Of a DNA stretch of 64,000 bases, positions 17,057-26,542 are shown piece after piece. The stretch covers positions 806,001 to 870,000 of the forward strand of contig CP054936.1 of NCBI GenBank assembly GCA_013364255.1, in the 5' to 3' direction. The number at the start of each line of letters is the position of its first letter. The stretch's first letter is position 1. Position numbers and translations under genes: made by a program. Below the pieces are notes generated by a model that searched no databases, was not told the DNA's origin, and saw only the letters and a program-made list of their open reading frames with translations. This DNA is from Streptomyces seoulensis. Lineage in GTDB: Bacteria > Actinomycetota > Actinomycetes > Streptomycetales > Streptomycetaceae.

Positions 17057-18313
17057 TCAACCGCCGACCGGGCCGGTGACCGCCGTACGGGGCGCCGTCC
17101 GGTCCCGCGCGTCCCGTGCCGCGGCGTCGCGCCGGCGGGCGGCCCGGCGGGCGACGGGTCCCGTCGCGTACGCCGCCGCCGTCATCAGCGCGCCCAGCAC
17201 CAGCCAGCCGAGCGTCCCCCGGTCCAGCAGCAGCCAGGTCACGGTCAGCGGGCCCAGGGTGCGGGCGACGGTCACGCCGGTGCCGAACAGGCCCTGGTAC
17301 TCCCCCATCCGGTCGGCCGGCGCCAGATCGAAGGAGAGCTGCCACGATCCCGCCGAGTGCCACATCTCCGCCACGACCTGGAGCGTCGCACCGGCGACCA
17401 GGATCACGGCGGCGGGCCAGGCGGACCGCCCCGCCGACAGCGCGAACACCGCGCAGGAAGCGGCCGTCACGAGCCCGGACCGGCGCAGCGCCCCGACGGC
17501 GGTGTCCACTGCGGTCACCGATCCGGCCGTGCGCACCTGGAACAGCGTAACCGCGCAGGTGTTGAGGACGAACAGCGCGGACGCCAGCCAGGCCGGCGCT
17601 CCGGTCCGCTCGGTGATCCACAGCGGCAGCGCCAGGCTGAGCAGCGGCAGCCTCAGCAGCAGGACGGTGTTGAGGAGGGCGAGCAGGGCGTAGGGCCGGT
17701 CGCGGAGCACCGCGAGCCGCCGCCCGCCGCCGGCCGCGGCCGAGGACGCACGGGGCCGCCCGGCGGGCAGCCGCAGCAGGAGCCCTGCGCAGCCCAGGAA
17801 GCAGAGCGCGTCCAGCGCCAGCGCGCCCCGGTAGGCCGCCGGCGTCCCGGCGCTCAGCGCGATCCCGCCGAGCGCCGCGCCCACCGCGAGGCCGCCGTTC
17901 AGCGTCGACTGGAGGCGCGCGAGCAGCCCGGTCCGTTCCCCGGCCGGCACCAGGCGGGCCAGCAGCGCCTGGCGGGCCGCGGCGAGCCCCGACTGAGCCG
18001 CGGCGTAGCAGCAGGCCGTGAGGACGAACGGCGTGAATCCCCGGACCAGGAGGAAGCCGGCGACCGCCGCGGCGGTGCCCAGCGCCAGCAGCACCGCCGT
18101 ACCGCGCGGCCCGTACCGGTCCGCGAGCCGTCCGCACGGCACCCCGACCAGCGAGCCGGCTCCCCATGCGAGGGTCAGCCCGAGCCCCACCCGTGCGGGC
18201 GCGAGTCCGGCGATCCGGGTGAAGTAGAGCGCCGAGGTCACGTAGAAGGCGCCGTCGCCGATGGAGTTGGCCAGCTGGGCGAGCGCCAGAAGGCGTCCCG
18301 GTCGAGGTGTCAT
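17057..18313 (-). CDS. MFS transporter
   Basis: The 418-residue protein has about 12 hydrophobic segments and the MFS loop 2-3 motif GRLADRYGPRG near residue 62. The N-terminus LLALAQLANSIGDGAFYVTS and an overall 400-residue length match drug or metabolite exporters of the DHA1/MFS_1 type. The substrate cannot be named. It is followed upstream on the same strand by an SDR gene (116-bp gap) and downstream by the transglycosylase-like gene. Confidence 0.88.
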   Translation of the reverse strand: MTPRPGRLLALAQLANSIGDGAFYVTSALYFTRIAGLAPARVGLGLTLAWGAGSLVGVPCGRLADRYGPRGTAVLLALGTAAAVAGFLLVRGFTPFVLTACCYAAAQSGLAAARQALLARLVPAGERTGLLARLQSTLNGGLAVGAALGGIALSAGTPAAYRGALALDALCFLGCAGLLLRLPAGRPRASSAAAGGGRRLAVLRDRPYALLALLNTVLLLRLPLLSLALPLWITERTGAPAWLASALFVLNTCAVTLFQVRTAGSVTAVDTAVGALRRSGLVTAASCAVFALSAGRSAWPAAVILVAGATLQVVAEMWHSAGSWQLSFDLAPADRMGEYQGLFGTGVTVARTLGPLTVTWLLLDRGTLGWLVLGALMTAAAYATGPVARRAARRRDAAARDARDRTAPRTAVTGPVGG

Positions 18314-18428
18314 GCCTGCGACGGTAGGGGCACGGTGGACCGCTGATCAGACCCAATCCGCGGCTGTTTGTCTGGTCCACCCGGGCGTACGGCGGTGAGG
18401 GCGGGTGACCGTGGACGGCGGAGGGCTC

Positions 18429-19370
18429 CTACGGGTGATCGGGTGGGGAGGGGCGCTCGGTGGCGCGGTAGGCGGCGAGGTCGGCCCGGCCGCCGGCGCC
18501 CAGGACCCCGGCGTCGGCGACCAGGCGGGCCGAGGACTGGCGGCGCAGTTCCCGCCGTGCCAGACGGGTGACCAGCGGCGGGAAGGCGGGGCGCAGGGGC
18601 TGGCACCAGCGCAGCCAGGGGGGTGCGTAGATCTGGTGGGCCCGGTGGGCGATGCCGGTGGCCAGCCAGTCGGCGACCTGCGCGGTGCTGTGCACGACGC
18701 GGGTGAAGCGGGGCTGGTTGCGCCGCAGGGCCTGGAGGACGGGGTGCTCGTCGATGCCGGTGACCATGTCGGTCGCGGTCCAGTGCAGATAGGCGATGCC
18801 GACGGTGACGCCGTCGGGTTCGATCTCGCCGCGCAGGGCCTGGGCGAAGGACTCGACACCGGATTTGGAGGCGCAGTAGGCGCTCATCATCGGCGCGGAG
18901 CCGAACGCGGCGGTCGATGCGATCTGGAGGAAGTAGCCGCGGGTGCGGGCGAGTTGGGGTAGGAAGGCACGGGCGGTGTTGGCGGAGCCGGTGAGGTTGA
19001 CGTCGACGACCCGCTGCCACAGGTCCGCCGGGGTGTGCGCGAAAGGCCCGGCGGCGGCGATGCCGGCGTTGGCCACGACCACACTCGCCTGGCCCAGTTC
19101 GCCGGCGATCCGGCGGGCGGCGCGGTCGAGGGCGGCGGGGTCGGTGACGTCGGCCTCGACGCAGACGGTCGGTCCCGGCAGCGACGCGGCCGCCCGGCAC
19201 AGGGTCTCCTCCTCGCGTCCGACCAGCGCGACGCGCAGCCCGGCCTCGGACAGGCGCCGCGCGAGGGCCTCGCCGACCCCGCGTGCGGCGCCGGTCACGA
19301 CCGCGACCCGGCCCCGCAGCGCCGGGACGGGGTCGGCCCGGCGCCGGCCGGCAGCGGGAGTCACGCGCAT
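18429..19370 (-). CDS. Short-chain dehydrogenase/reductase
   Basis: This 313-residue SDR has the cofactor loop TGAARGVG (about residues 27-34), the NAG motif in VVANAGIAAAG, and the catalytic Tyr and Lys in AYCASKSG. The C-terminus is about 50 residues longer than in classical SDRs, like enzymes acting on bulky hydrophobic substrates. ATG 19370 has a strong AAGGAACGAGGG site; the frame extends further upstream without coding character. It could share a transcript with the MFS gene downstream. Confidence 0.88.
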   Translation of the reverse strand: MRVTPAAGRRRADPVPALRGRVAVVTGAARGVGEALARRLSEAGLRVALVGREEETLCRAAASLPGPTVCVEADVTDPAALDRAARRIAGELGQASVVVANAGIAAAGPFAHTPADLWQRVVDVNLTGSANTARAFLPQLARTRGYFLQIASTAAFGSAPMMSAYCASKSGVESFAQALRGEIEPDGVTVGIAYLHWTATDMVTGIDEHPVLQALRRNQPRFTRVVHSTAQVADWLATGIAHRAHQIYAPPWLRWCQPLRPAFPPLVTRLARRELRRQSSARLVADAGVLGAGGRADLAAYRATERPSPPDHP

Positions 19371-19633
19371 ACGCCCTCGTTCCTTCGCGGCCGCCTGCCC
19401 CACCGACAGCGGCACCCCTACCGGCATACCCGGTCGGGGCCGTCCGGTCCGCGCCTGCCACCCGATCGGCGCAGCGGTCCTCGCGAAGCTCCCCCGGAAA
19501 CACCTGCGGCCGTCCCGCGTGCGGCGGGACGGCCGGAGGTGTCGAGTGGGCGGCGAGGAGAGCGAAGGGACTGGATTCAAGGAAGAGTTGAGAAGGAAGC
19601 CCCTTCATGGCCTCGCCACGAGCACGGTAGCAC

Positions 19634-21805
19634 TCAGGCGGGGATCAGGTCGCGCAGATTTTCGGGGGTGACGACCCGCGAGCGCGGATGCAGTCCGTCG
19701 GGCCGCTCCAGGCCGATGTAGGTGACGGGGCCGGCCGGGACCGTCCTGCCGTCCCACAGGGTGACGGTGGTCGCGTCGTCGCTCATGAGGCCGGCCAGGT
19801 AGCGGACGGTCAGCTGTTCGCGTTCGACGAGGCCGCGCAGCAGCGTCGCGACCGTCACCCGGTTGCCCTCCACCCGGTTCGCCGACGGCTCCCCGCGCAG
19901 GTAGAGGTGCAGCCACTTGGCGCGCCACCGGCCGTCGGACCCGCGCAGGAACGCCAGCGGCAGCGCGACCCGGCCGGGGCCGCGCAGCTCCGACTTCATC
20001 CGGACGGTGCGCGGCTCGAACGGGCGCCCCTTCCGCTCGCCCTCGCGGAGCATGAACCCGAAGAACGACTCCTCGGTCTCCTCGAAGCCCTCCCCGGCGT
20101 AGATGTTGACCTGCGGGACGATGTACGTGCCGCGTACGGCGCCCAGCCGCAGGTCGATGAACTCCGAGGCGCCCTCGGGCGCGTCCGTGATGTCGCCGGA
20201 GTGCGCGCCCTCCATCTCACGCAGGTTGGTGTACGACAGCCAGGTGACGGTCGTGTAGCGGGCGTCCAGCAGCAGCGCCGACAGGTCGTAGTCGGTGCTG
20301 CGTCCGGTCTGCTTCCAGTACACGAAGAAGCGCAGCAGTTCTCCCTCGACCGGGGAGAGCGAGCCGCGCGGCAGCACGCCGAGCCCGGCCGCGGTCGCCC
20401 GGCCGCTCAGCGGCAGCGCCACGTCCAGCGCGTCCGGGTCGATCAGCAGGTGGCCGGCGGCGGGCAGCCGGCGGCGCAACTCGGCGTCCAGGGCGGTGAT
20501 CAGCCGCTCGCGCTCGGGCGCGGGCACCGGCCGGCGGGTGTCGTCGGCGGCCTGGGCCCGGCCGCGCCGGTTCACGAACACCCGCCGCGCGCCGGTCTCG
20601 CGCGCACGGTTGTGCAGATGCTCGCGCACCGACAGCACGACCCGGCCGGAGACGTCGGGCGCGACCTGCTCGGCGGCGGCCACGACCGCGGCGCGCTCGT
20701 CCGGTGTGCGGGCCGAGCGCAGCAGCCGGTCCAGCGAGCGGAACAGCTTGCCGGGCGCGGTCCGCAGCAGCGCGACGGCGGCGGTGAGGTCGCCGTCGGC
20801 GAGCAGTTCCTCCACCCGGCAGTCCAGGGAGCGTGCGGTCTTCTCGCCGCGGGCGACGGCGAACACGTCGGCCGCGTGCGGCCACCGCGGGTACTCGTGC
20901 GGGTGCAGCCGCTCGCCGAGCCGCTTCCACATCTCGCGGTGCGCGGGGACGTCGGCGAGCTTGGCCGGCGCGGCGGCGACCACCGCGTCCAGGCCGGCGA
21001 GCAGGGTCCGGCGCACCGGGCGGGGCAGGGTCCGCAGCCGCGTCGGCTCCTGGAGGGTCACGTCGCCGCCCGCGACGGCGCAGGCCAGCCGGAGGACGTC
21101 GGTGACGGTGTCCAGCAGCGGGTCGTGTCCGGCCGTCAGGCGGGCGAGGTTGATCACGGCCCGGTTCTCCCGGACCGGGATCTCCTCGGGCTGCGGTCCG
21201 TCCGCGCAGTGCCCGGCGAGGTCCCGCAGGTCCCGCAGGCCGTCCTCGCCCAGGGGCGTACGGCTGGCCGCCAACGACAGGTAGAGGGCGCTGAGTTCGT
21301 CCTCCGAGGCGCCGCCCAGGTGCAGGAGGGTCACTCGGTCGCCGGTCGCGGCGATCAGCTCGTCGTGGTGGCTGAGCATCTCGGCCCAGGTGTGCTGGTA
21401 GTGGCCGTACGACGGGAGGGTGAGCAGGTTCACGACGCCGGTGCTCAGCTGCTGGAGGGTGCCGGCGCGGGTCGCGTCGTCGGCGAGCGCCTGCGCGACG
21501 CACCGCGTCCAGAAGTCGTAGGTGTCCGGCACGTTGGCCGGGAAGTCGACGAAGTACACGTTGTGCCGGACGTGGTCGCCGGCCATCTCGCGCACGGTGC
21601 GCAGCGTCCGCTGGGCGGTGCCGACGACCCTGCTCGCGGCCAGTCCCGACAGGTGCTCCAGCAGCTCCGTCGAGAGCTTGAAACCCGCGGACATCAGAGC
21701 GGCGTCGAACTGCCGTGCCGCCACAGCGCCGTCGCCGGCGGGTCCGCCGGGGGCGGGGACGCGGTGGGTGTGGCGGACGACCAGGGGGTCGAGTCGGTGA
21801 ACCAT
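19634..21805 (-). CDS. Large protein with C-terminal TerD-like domain
   Basis: The 723-residue protein is soluble. Its last ~200 residues show a TerD-like pattern: TDYDLSALLLDARY, then EGAHSGDITDAPEGA and the YIVPQVNIYAGEGF strand region. The first ~500 residues are helical and resemble Streptomyces proteins annotated near the MXAN_6230/SCO0854 group, but I do not see the RING cysteines of that group here. TerD domains bind calcium and are linked to tellurite, phage and membrane stress. ATG 21805 follows GGGAG; much longer upstream frame is antisense to LysE and TetR and is rejected. A second TerD protein lies at 39608. Confidence 0.7.
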   Translation of the reverse strand: MVHRLDPLVVRHTHRVPAPGGPAGDGAVAARQFDAALMSAGFKLSTELLEHLSGLAASRVVGTAQRTLRTVREMAGDHVRHNVYFVDFPANVPDTYDFWTRCVAQALADDATRAGTLQQLSTGVVNLLTLPSYGHYQHTWAEMLSHHDELIAATGDRVTLLHLGGASEDELSALYLSLAASRTPLGEDGLRDLRDLAGHCADGPQPEEIPVRENRAVINLARLTAGHDPLLDTVTDVLRLACAVAGGDVTLQEPTRLRTLPRPVRRTLLAGLDAVVAAAPAKLADVPAHREMWKRLGERLHPHEYPRWPHAADVFAVARGEKTARSLDCRVEELLADGDLTAAVALLRTAPGKLFRSLDRLLRSARTPDERAAVVAAAEQVAPDVSGRVVLSVREHLHNRARETGARRVFVNRRGRAQAADDTRRPVPAPERERLITALDAELRRRLPAAGHLLIDPDALDVALPLSGRATAAGLGVLPRGSLSPVEGELLRFFVYWKQTGRSTDYDLSALLLDARYTTVTWLSYTNLREMEGAHSGDITDAPEGASEFIDLRLGAVRGTYIVPQVNIYAGEGFEETEESFFGFMLREGERKGRPFEPRTVRMKSELRGPGRVALPLAFLRGSDGRWRAKWLHLYLRGEPSANRVEGNRVTVATLLRGLVEREQLTVRYLAGLMSDDATTVTLWDGRTVPAGPVTYIGLERPDGLHPRSRVVTPENLRDLIPA

Positions 21806-21888
21806 GCGGGCATGCTCCCAAGCCGGGACGAACGACCGCACCCGGTTTTCCGGCGCGCCGCGCCTGCGCCGTCCCGGCCGGACAGGCC

Positions 21889-22539
21889 CTAGTTCGGCAC
21901 GGCGACCAGGCGCACGGCCAGGCCGGCGAAGACCGTGCCGCTGAACACGTTGAGCCTGCGGGCCATCCGGCGGCTGCGGCGCAGCCGCGAGGAGAGCCGG
22001 CCGGCGAACAGCCCGATGGTGGCGTCCACGGCGAGACCCACCAGCACCAAGGTGAGGCCGAGCACGGCGAGTTGGCCTGCCACGTGGCCGAGGTCCGGGT
22101 TCACGAACTGCGGCAGGAAGGCGACGTTGAAGAGGATCACCTTCGGGTTCAGCAGGTTGGTGACGGTCCCCTGCCAGAAGGCGCGCAGCTTGCCCGGGGC
22201 GAGGCTCGCGGCCGTGCCGTCCTCGCCGTCGGCGCCCAGGGCGGAGCGGTCGCGGAAGGCCTTGACGGCGAGGTAGAGGAGGTAGGCCGCGCCCGCCCAG
22301 CGCAGCACGTGGTAGAGCAGCGGCAGCGACAGGAACAGCGCCGACAGGCCGAACATGGCCGCCACCGCGTGCACCAGGGCGCCGAACGCGACGCCCAGCG
22401 CGGCCAGTACGCCGGTGGACGGGCCGCCGCGGCCGCCCATGGCCACGATGAACATCATGTCCGGGCCCGGAGTGACGCACAGGGCGAGGGCGGCGACCAG
22501 GAAGGCCGCGTACAGGGAGGTGTCCACCATGGCGGCCAT
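21889..22539 (-). CDS. LysE-family amino-acid exporter
   Basis: This ~216-residue membrane protein has six hydrophobic segments and the LysE/RhtB signature CVTPGPDMMFIVA near its start and an LLNPKVILFNVAFLPQF segment near residue 125. Relatives export basic amino acids or homoserine lactones. Three nearby starts exist (GTG 22548, ATG 22539, ATG 22530); I chose 22539 because of a weak GGTGACGAG site. It sits between the TerD-like gene and a TetR gene on the same strand. Confidence 0.9.
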   Translation of the reverse strand: MAAMVDTSLYAAFLVAALALCVTPGPDMMFIVAMGGRGGPSTGVLAALGVAFGALVHAVAAMFGLSALFLSLPLLYHVLRWAGAAYLLYLAVKAFRDRSALGADGEDGTAASLAPGKLRAFWQGTVTNLLNPKVILFNVAFLPQFVNPDLGHVAGQLAVLGLTLVLVGLAVDATIGLFAGRLSSRLRRSRRMARRLNVFSGTVFAGLAVRLVAVPN

Positions 22540-22605
22540 GCTCGTCACCGGGGGTGGGTGTGTCCAGCCGATTCCATTCGCTGAGACGGCGGTTGGCGGC
22601 GGCGG

Positions 22606-23205
22606 TCAGCCGCGGCGGGGTCCGAGCAGGTTCCCGGCGAGGGCGTCCACCAGGTCGGGCGGGACGTCGGACCCGGTCAGGGCGCGGTAGACGAGGGGCC
22701 CGACGACGGCGTCGAGCGTGGTGTCGGGGTCGAGCGCGGGCGTGATCTCGCCGGCGGCGCTCGCGCGTGTGAGCATGTCCCGTTCCTGGTCGCGGCGGGG
22801 CCGCAGATAGCGCTCCTGGAGGCGGTCGGCGGTGCCGGGATCGTGCTGCGCCTGGGCGACGAGTGCGAGCAGCACCTTGCCGGCCGGGTCGTCGGTGAGG
22901 AAGCGCGCGAAGTCGCGGAGGTAGCCGCGGACGGTCTCGGCGGTGGGCTCCAGGGCGGGGACGGGGAGGCGTTTGGCGCTGTCCTCGATGAGGGTGTCGA
23001 GGAGGATCTCGACCTTCGAGGGCCACCAGCGGTAGATCGTCTGCTTGGCGACGCCGGCCCGGCGCGCGATCGCCTCGACGGTCAGCGCCCCGAAGCCGTG
23101 CTCGACGAGCAGATCGTCCGCGGCGTGCAGCACGGCGAGGCGGGCGGCCTCGTCGCGCCGGTTGCCGGAGCGCGGCCTACGGGACTGCGGACTGGCTGCG
23201 GACAT
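22606..23205 (-). CDS. TetR-family regulator (TetR_C_11-like)
   Basis: The 199-residue protein has a TetR DNA-binding domain (about 17-62) with the recognition helix GVAKQTIYRWWPSK, and a C-terminal all-helical domain ending ALAGNLLGPRRG. I chose ATG 23205 over the longer frame because the longer one would cross the operator. It is divergent from the SDR gene at 23309, with a perfect 22-bp operator between them, and most likely represses that gene and itself. Confidence 0.92.
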   Translation of the reverse strand: MSAASPQSRRPRSGNRRDEAARLAVLHAADDLLVEHGFGALTVEAIARRAGVAKQTIYRWWPSKVEILLDTLIEDSAKRLPVPALEPTAETVRGYLRDFARFLTDDPAGKVLLALVAQAQHDPGTADRLQERYLRPRRDQERDMLTRASAAGEITPALDPDTTLDAVVGPLVYRALTGSDVPPDLVDALAGNLLGPRRG

Positions 23206-23243
23206 GCGCAACACCCTACCCGCCGTCGCCTCGGGCCCATTGC

Positions 23244-23265
23244 CTAGACGCAACGGCGCGTCTAG
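23244..23265. promoter_or_regulatory. TetR-type operator
   Basis: CTAGACGC (23244-23251) and GCGTCTAG (23258-23265) are exact reverse complements separated by 6 bp. The site lies in the 103-bp spacer between the divergent TetR and SDR genes and overlaps the likely promoter of the SDR gene. Confidence 0.7.
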
Positions 23266-23308
23266 TCTGGCGAGCCTCACCGCCGACACCCCACCATGGA
23301 GAGTGCAC

Positions 23309-24046
23309 ATGTCCGCTCTGTCCGATCCGTCCGCCCTGTCCGACCGTCAGGCCGCCGTCCCCGACCGGCACGCTCTCGTCGTCGGGGCCTCGCGGGGGCT
23401 GGGGCTCGTCCTCGTCGACGAACTGGCCCGGCGCGGCTGGCGCGTCACCGCCACGAACCGCCGGCCCGGCGGCGCGCTCCAGGCGAGCGCCGACGCCGGG
23501 AACGGGCGGGTGAGCGTCGAGTCGCTGGAGATGACCAGCCCTGAGCAAGTGGCCGCCCTGCGACAGCGTCTGACGGGCCGTCGACTGGATCTGCTGTTCG
23601 TGAACGCCGCGATCGACCGGGGCGACCTGCCGATCCACGAGGTCCCGACCGACATGTTCACCGAGGTGATGGTCACCAACGCGCTGAGCCCGCTGCGCGT
23701 CCTCGAAGCGCTCCGCGACCTGGTCCCGCCCGGCGGAACGGTCGCGGTGATGTCCTCCGAGCAGGGCAGCGTCTCGCTCAACACCGAGGGCGGCTACGAG
23801 CTGTACAAGGCCAGCAAGGCCGCGCTCAACCAGCTGATGCGCAGCTACGCCACCCGCCACGCGGGCGACGGCCACACCAAGCTGCTCATCGACCCGGGCC
23901 ACAACCGGACCCTGCTCGGCGGCCCCGACGCGCCGCTCGCCCCCGAGGAGACGATGCCGGCCGTCGCGGACGTCCTGGAAGCGCAGGCCGGCGTCCCCGG
24001 CGACCTGCGCTTCCTGGACCGGCACGGCGCGGTCGTCCCCTGGTGA
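23309..24046 (+). CDS. Short-chain dehydrogenase/reductase
   Basis: The 245-residue SDR carries the cofactor loop VVGASRGLG, an NAA motif (LLFVNAAIDRG) in place of the usual NAG, and the catalytic pair Y166/K170 in LYKASKAA. It starts at ATG 23309 after GGAGAG. The pattern is close to the C-factor-like SDRs that act as NAD(P)-dependent oxidoreductases of unknown substrate. Expression is probably controlled by the divergent TetR through the CTAGACGC palindrome. Confidence 0.9.
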   Translation: MSALSDPSALSDRQAAVPDRHALVVGASRGLGLVLVDELARRGWRVTATNRRPGGALQASADAGNGRVSVESLEMTSPEQVAALRQRLTGRRLDLLFVNAAIDRGDLPIHEVPTDMFTEVMVTNALSPLRVLEALRDLVPPGGTVAVMSSEQGSVSLNTEGGYELYKASKAALNQLMRSYATRHAGDGHTKLLIDPGHNRTLLGGPDAPLAPEETMPAVADVLEAQAGVPGDLRFLDRHGAVVPW

Positions 24047-24088
24047 GGCCGCCGGCCGCGGGGACCCGGGCGGCCGCACCCCCGGACG

Positions 24089-25645
24089 TCAACCGGCCCT
24101 GGCGGCCGGGGTCTTGTCGCCCTTGTCGCCCTTGTCTCCCTCGGCGGGAGCCGGCGGGCCGGCCTTCTTCAGCGGGACCTCGATCACGAGGAGGGCGGCG
24201 AGGAAGGCGAGCGCGCACAGCACCGCGCCGGTGAGGAAGATGTGCCCGGTGCCCTCCGTGACGGCGTGCGGGTACGCGTCCCCGACCCCCGCCGGGAGCC
24301 CGCGCGGCGCGCCCGCGCCGGTGTCGGCGCCGTCGCCGCCGGGCAGGTGGGCTCCCACGGACCGGGTGAACAGCGAGCCGAAGACGGCGACGCCGAGGGA
24401 ACCGCCCAGGGTGCGGAAGAGGTTGACCGAGCTCATGGCCGCGCCCATGTCGCGCAGCGGGACGCTGTTCTGGGCGATGGTGCCGGCCATCTGCAGGGTG
24501 CAGCCCAGGCCGATGCCGACGAGCACCATGTAGAGGCCGGTCAGCGGGCGCGGGGTGCCGGTGTCCATGGTGGCCAGCAGGCCGAGGCCGGCGGTGAGGA
24601 ACACGGTGCCGAGGACGGGGAACACCTTGTACCGGCCGGTGGCGGACATGACCTTGCCGGCGAGGGTGGAGACGATCACCACGGGGACCATCATGGGCAG
24701 CATCAGCAGCCCGGAGTTGGTGGCCGAGGCGCCCTGCACGGTCTGCTGGAAGAGCGGCAGGTACAGCCCCGCCCCGAACATGACCACACCGGCGACCAGG
24801 ATCATCACCATCGCGAGCGGGTAGTTGCGGTGGCCGGTGAACACACCGAGCGGCAGCAGCGGTTCGGCGGCCCGCCGCTCCACGCGCACGAACAGCGCGA
24901 GCGAGAGCACGGCCACGGCCCCGAGACCGAGTATCCGCCACGAACCCCACGGGTAGGCGACCCCGGCCCAGGTGGCGGCCAGCACGATCGCACTGATGGA
25001 GACGGCCAGCAGGGCGATGCCCGCCCAGTCGATCCGCGCCCGGACGCGCCGCGCCGGCACGTGCAGGGTCAGCCACAGCCACACCAGGGCGAGCACGCCG
25101 AGCGGCAGGTTGACGTAGAAGGCCCAGCGCCAGTCCCAGTGGCCGGTGACGAAGCCGCCGAGGAGCGGGCCGCCGACGGTGCCGATCGCCATGACGGAGG
25201 CGGTCATGCCCTGGTACTTGCCGCGCTCGCGCGGCGGCACGAGGGCGCCGATCAGGGCGAAGGCGCCCGCGCCGATGCCGCCGGCGCCGATGCCCTGCAC
25301 GACGCGGAAGGCGATCAGCTCGCCCATGGACCGGGACGCGCCGCACAGCGCGGACCCGGCGACGAACACGGCGATGGACGCCAGATAGGCGGTCTTGCGC
25401 CCGTACAGGTCGCCGAACTTGCCCCACACCGGGGTGGTGACGGCGGTGACGAGCGTGTAGGCGGTGACGACCCAGGAGATGTGCTCCAGCCCGCCGAGTT
25501 CGCCGACGATCGTGGGCATCGCGGTGCTGACGACCATGTTGTCGAGCATCGACAGCAGCATCGCGAGCATCACGCCGAGCAGCACCCAGCGCACGTTCTT
25601 CGGCACGGCCGGCTCGGCGGGCGTGAGGGGGGCGGTCGCGGACAT
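24089..25645 (-). CDS. DHA2-family MFS multidrug exporter (EmrB/QacA type)
   Basis: The 518-residue protein has 14 hydrophobic segments. DHA2 signatures include STAMPTIVGEL in helix 1-2, WGKFGDLYGRK after helix 2, and RVVQGIGAGGIG (motif C region) in helix 4-5. The C-terminus is hydrophilic and Lys/Asp-rich with a short repeated GDK stretch. ATG 25645 follows AAGGAGCG. It is divergent from the TetR at 25791 and is probably derepressed by its own substrates. Confidence 0.93.
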   Translation of the reverse strand: MSATAPLTPAEPAVPKNVRWVLLGVMLAMLLSMLDNMVVSTAMPTIVGELGGLEHISWVVTAYTLVTAVTTPVWGKFGDLYGRKTAYLASIAVFVAGSALCGASRSMGELIAFRVVQGIGAGGIGAGAFALIGALVPPRERGKYQGMTASVMAIGTVGGPLLGGFVTGHWDWRWAFYVNLPLGVLALVWLWLTLHVPARRVRARIDWAGIALLAVSISAIVLAATWAGVAYPWGSWRILGLGAVAVLSLALFVRVERRAAEPLLPLGVFTGHRNYPLAMVMILVAGVVMFGAGLYLPLFQQTVQGASATNSGLLMLPMMVPVVIVSTLAGKVMSATGRYKVFPVLGTVFLTAGLGLLATMDTGTPRPLTGLYMVLVGIGLGCTLQMAGTIAQNSVPLRDMGAAMSSVNLFRTLGGSLGVAVFGSLFTRSVGAHLPGGDGADTGAGAPRGLPAGVGDAYPHAVTEGTGHIFLTGAVLCALAFLAALLVIEVPLKKAGPPAPAEGDKGDKGDKTPAARAG

Positions 25646-25746
25646 GACGGATCGCTCCTTTTGGACGGGAGGAGGGAAGAGGGGGCCGGGCACTGCCTCA
25701 CGACCACCGCACCAGAGAAAAGCACACCGAGACAATAAGTGCAACA

Positions 25747-25783
25747 ACTTAACTTTTTAAGTCGCACCACCGACCGGTAGACT
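25747..25783. promoter_or_regulatory. TetR operator and leaderless promoter
   Basis: ACTTAA-CTTT-TTAAGT (25747-25762) is a perfect inverted repeat in an unusually AT-rich patch of the divergent spacer. TAGACT (25778-25783) ends 7 nt before the TetR ATG, giving a leaderless -10. The repeat covers the -35 side, so binding would repress the TetR gene and likely the exporter. Confidence 0.65.
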
Positions 25784-25790
25784 CCCGTCC

Positions 25791-26420
25791 ATGCCCGACA
25801 CCGAGTCCGCCACCGGAACCGCCACCGAGACCGGCCCCGCGCCCGCGCCCCTGGGCCGCCGTGAGCGCAAGAAGGCCGCCACCCGGCAGGCCATCGCCGA
25901 CGCCGCCCTGCGCCTGTTCCTGGAGCGGGGGTACGACGATGTCGGCATCCGCGAGATCGCGGACGCCGCCGACGTGTCGACCACCACCCTGTTCAAGCAC
26001 TTCCCCGTCAAGGAGGCCCTCGTCTTCGACGAGGACGCCGACCAGGAAGCCCGGCTCCTCGCCGCCGTACGCGAGCGCCCCGCCGGGCGGTCGATCCCCG
26101 CGGCCCTGCGCGAGCACGCGCTGAGCCACCGGATGGCCACCGCCGACGGCGACCCCCGCTTCACGGCCTTCTTCGAGCTGATCGACGGCACCCCGGCCCT
26201 GCGCGACTACGTCCAGGGCATGTGGCTGCGGCACACCGCCGCCCTGGCCCGGGTCATCGCCGAGGAGAGCGGCCTGGCCGCGGACGACCCCGCCTGCACC
26301 GCCCTGGCCCACTTCGCCCTGGAAGCCCCTCGCGCCGCGCGCGGCCAGGACGACGTCCGCGAGGCCGTCACGCGCGCCTTCGACCTGCTGGAGAACGGCT
26401 GGCACGGCCTCGGGAAGTAG
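25791..26420 (+). CDS. TetR/AcrR-family regulator
   Basis: The 209-residue protein has a flexible Thr/Ala/Pro N-terminus (about 1-20), a TetR helix-turn-helix (about 22-70; GRRERKKAATRQAIADAALRL, DVSTTTLFKHF) and a C-terminal domain with ELIDGTPALRDYVQGM. It is a paralogue of the TetR at 7970. It is divergent from the DHA2 exporter, the classical layout for a substrate-responsive repressor of an efflux pump. Confidence 0.92.
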   Translation: MPDTESATGTATETGPAPAPLGRRERKKAATRQAIADAALRLFLERGYDDVGIREIADAADVSTTTLFKHFPVKEALVFDEDADQEARLLAAVRERPAGRSIPAALREHALSHRMATADGDPRFTAFFELIDGTPALRDYVQGMWLRHTAALARVIAEESGLAADDPACTALAHFALEAPRAARGQDDVREAVTRAFDLLENGWHGLGK

Positions 26421-26421
26421 C

Positions 26422-26478
26422 CGAGGCCCCGGCGCGGGGATGGGTCGTACGGGTCGACTCCCTCCGGCCGGGGCCTCG
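26422..26478. terminator. Hairpin between convergent genes
   Basis: CGAGGCCCCGGC (26422-26433) and GCCGGGGCCTCG (26467-26478) form a perfect 12-bp stem around a 33-nt loop between the converging TetR and GH16 genes. Confidence 0.6.
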
Positions 26479-26542
26479 TCGTGCGATGCGCCCCTCCTGC
26501 TCGTGCTCTCTCCCGCGCGGCTCCCTCCCGCGCGGCGGCGGC

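Noticed and set aside
19634..23026. Extension of the TerD-like protein to 1130 residues
   Set aside because: The extra N-terminal part is antisense to the LysE and TetR genes; ATG 21805 with its own site is preferred.
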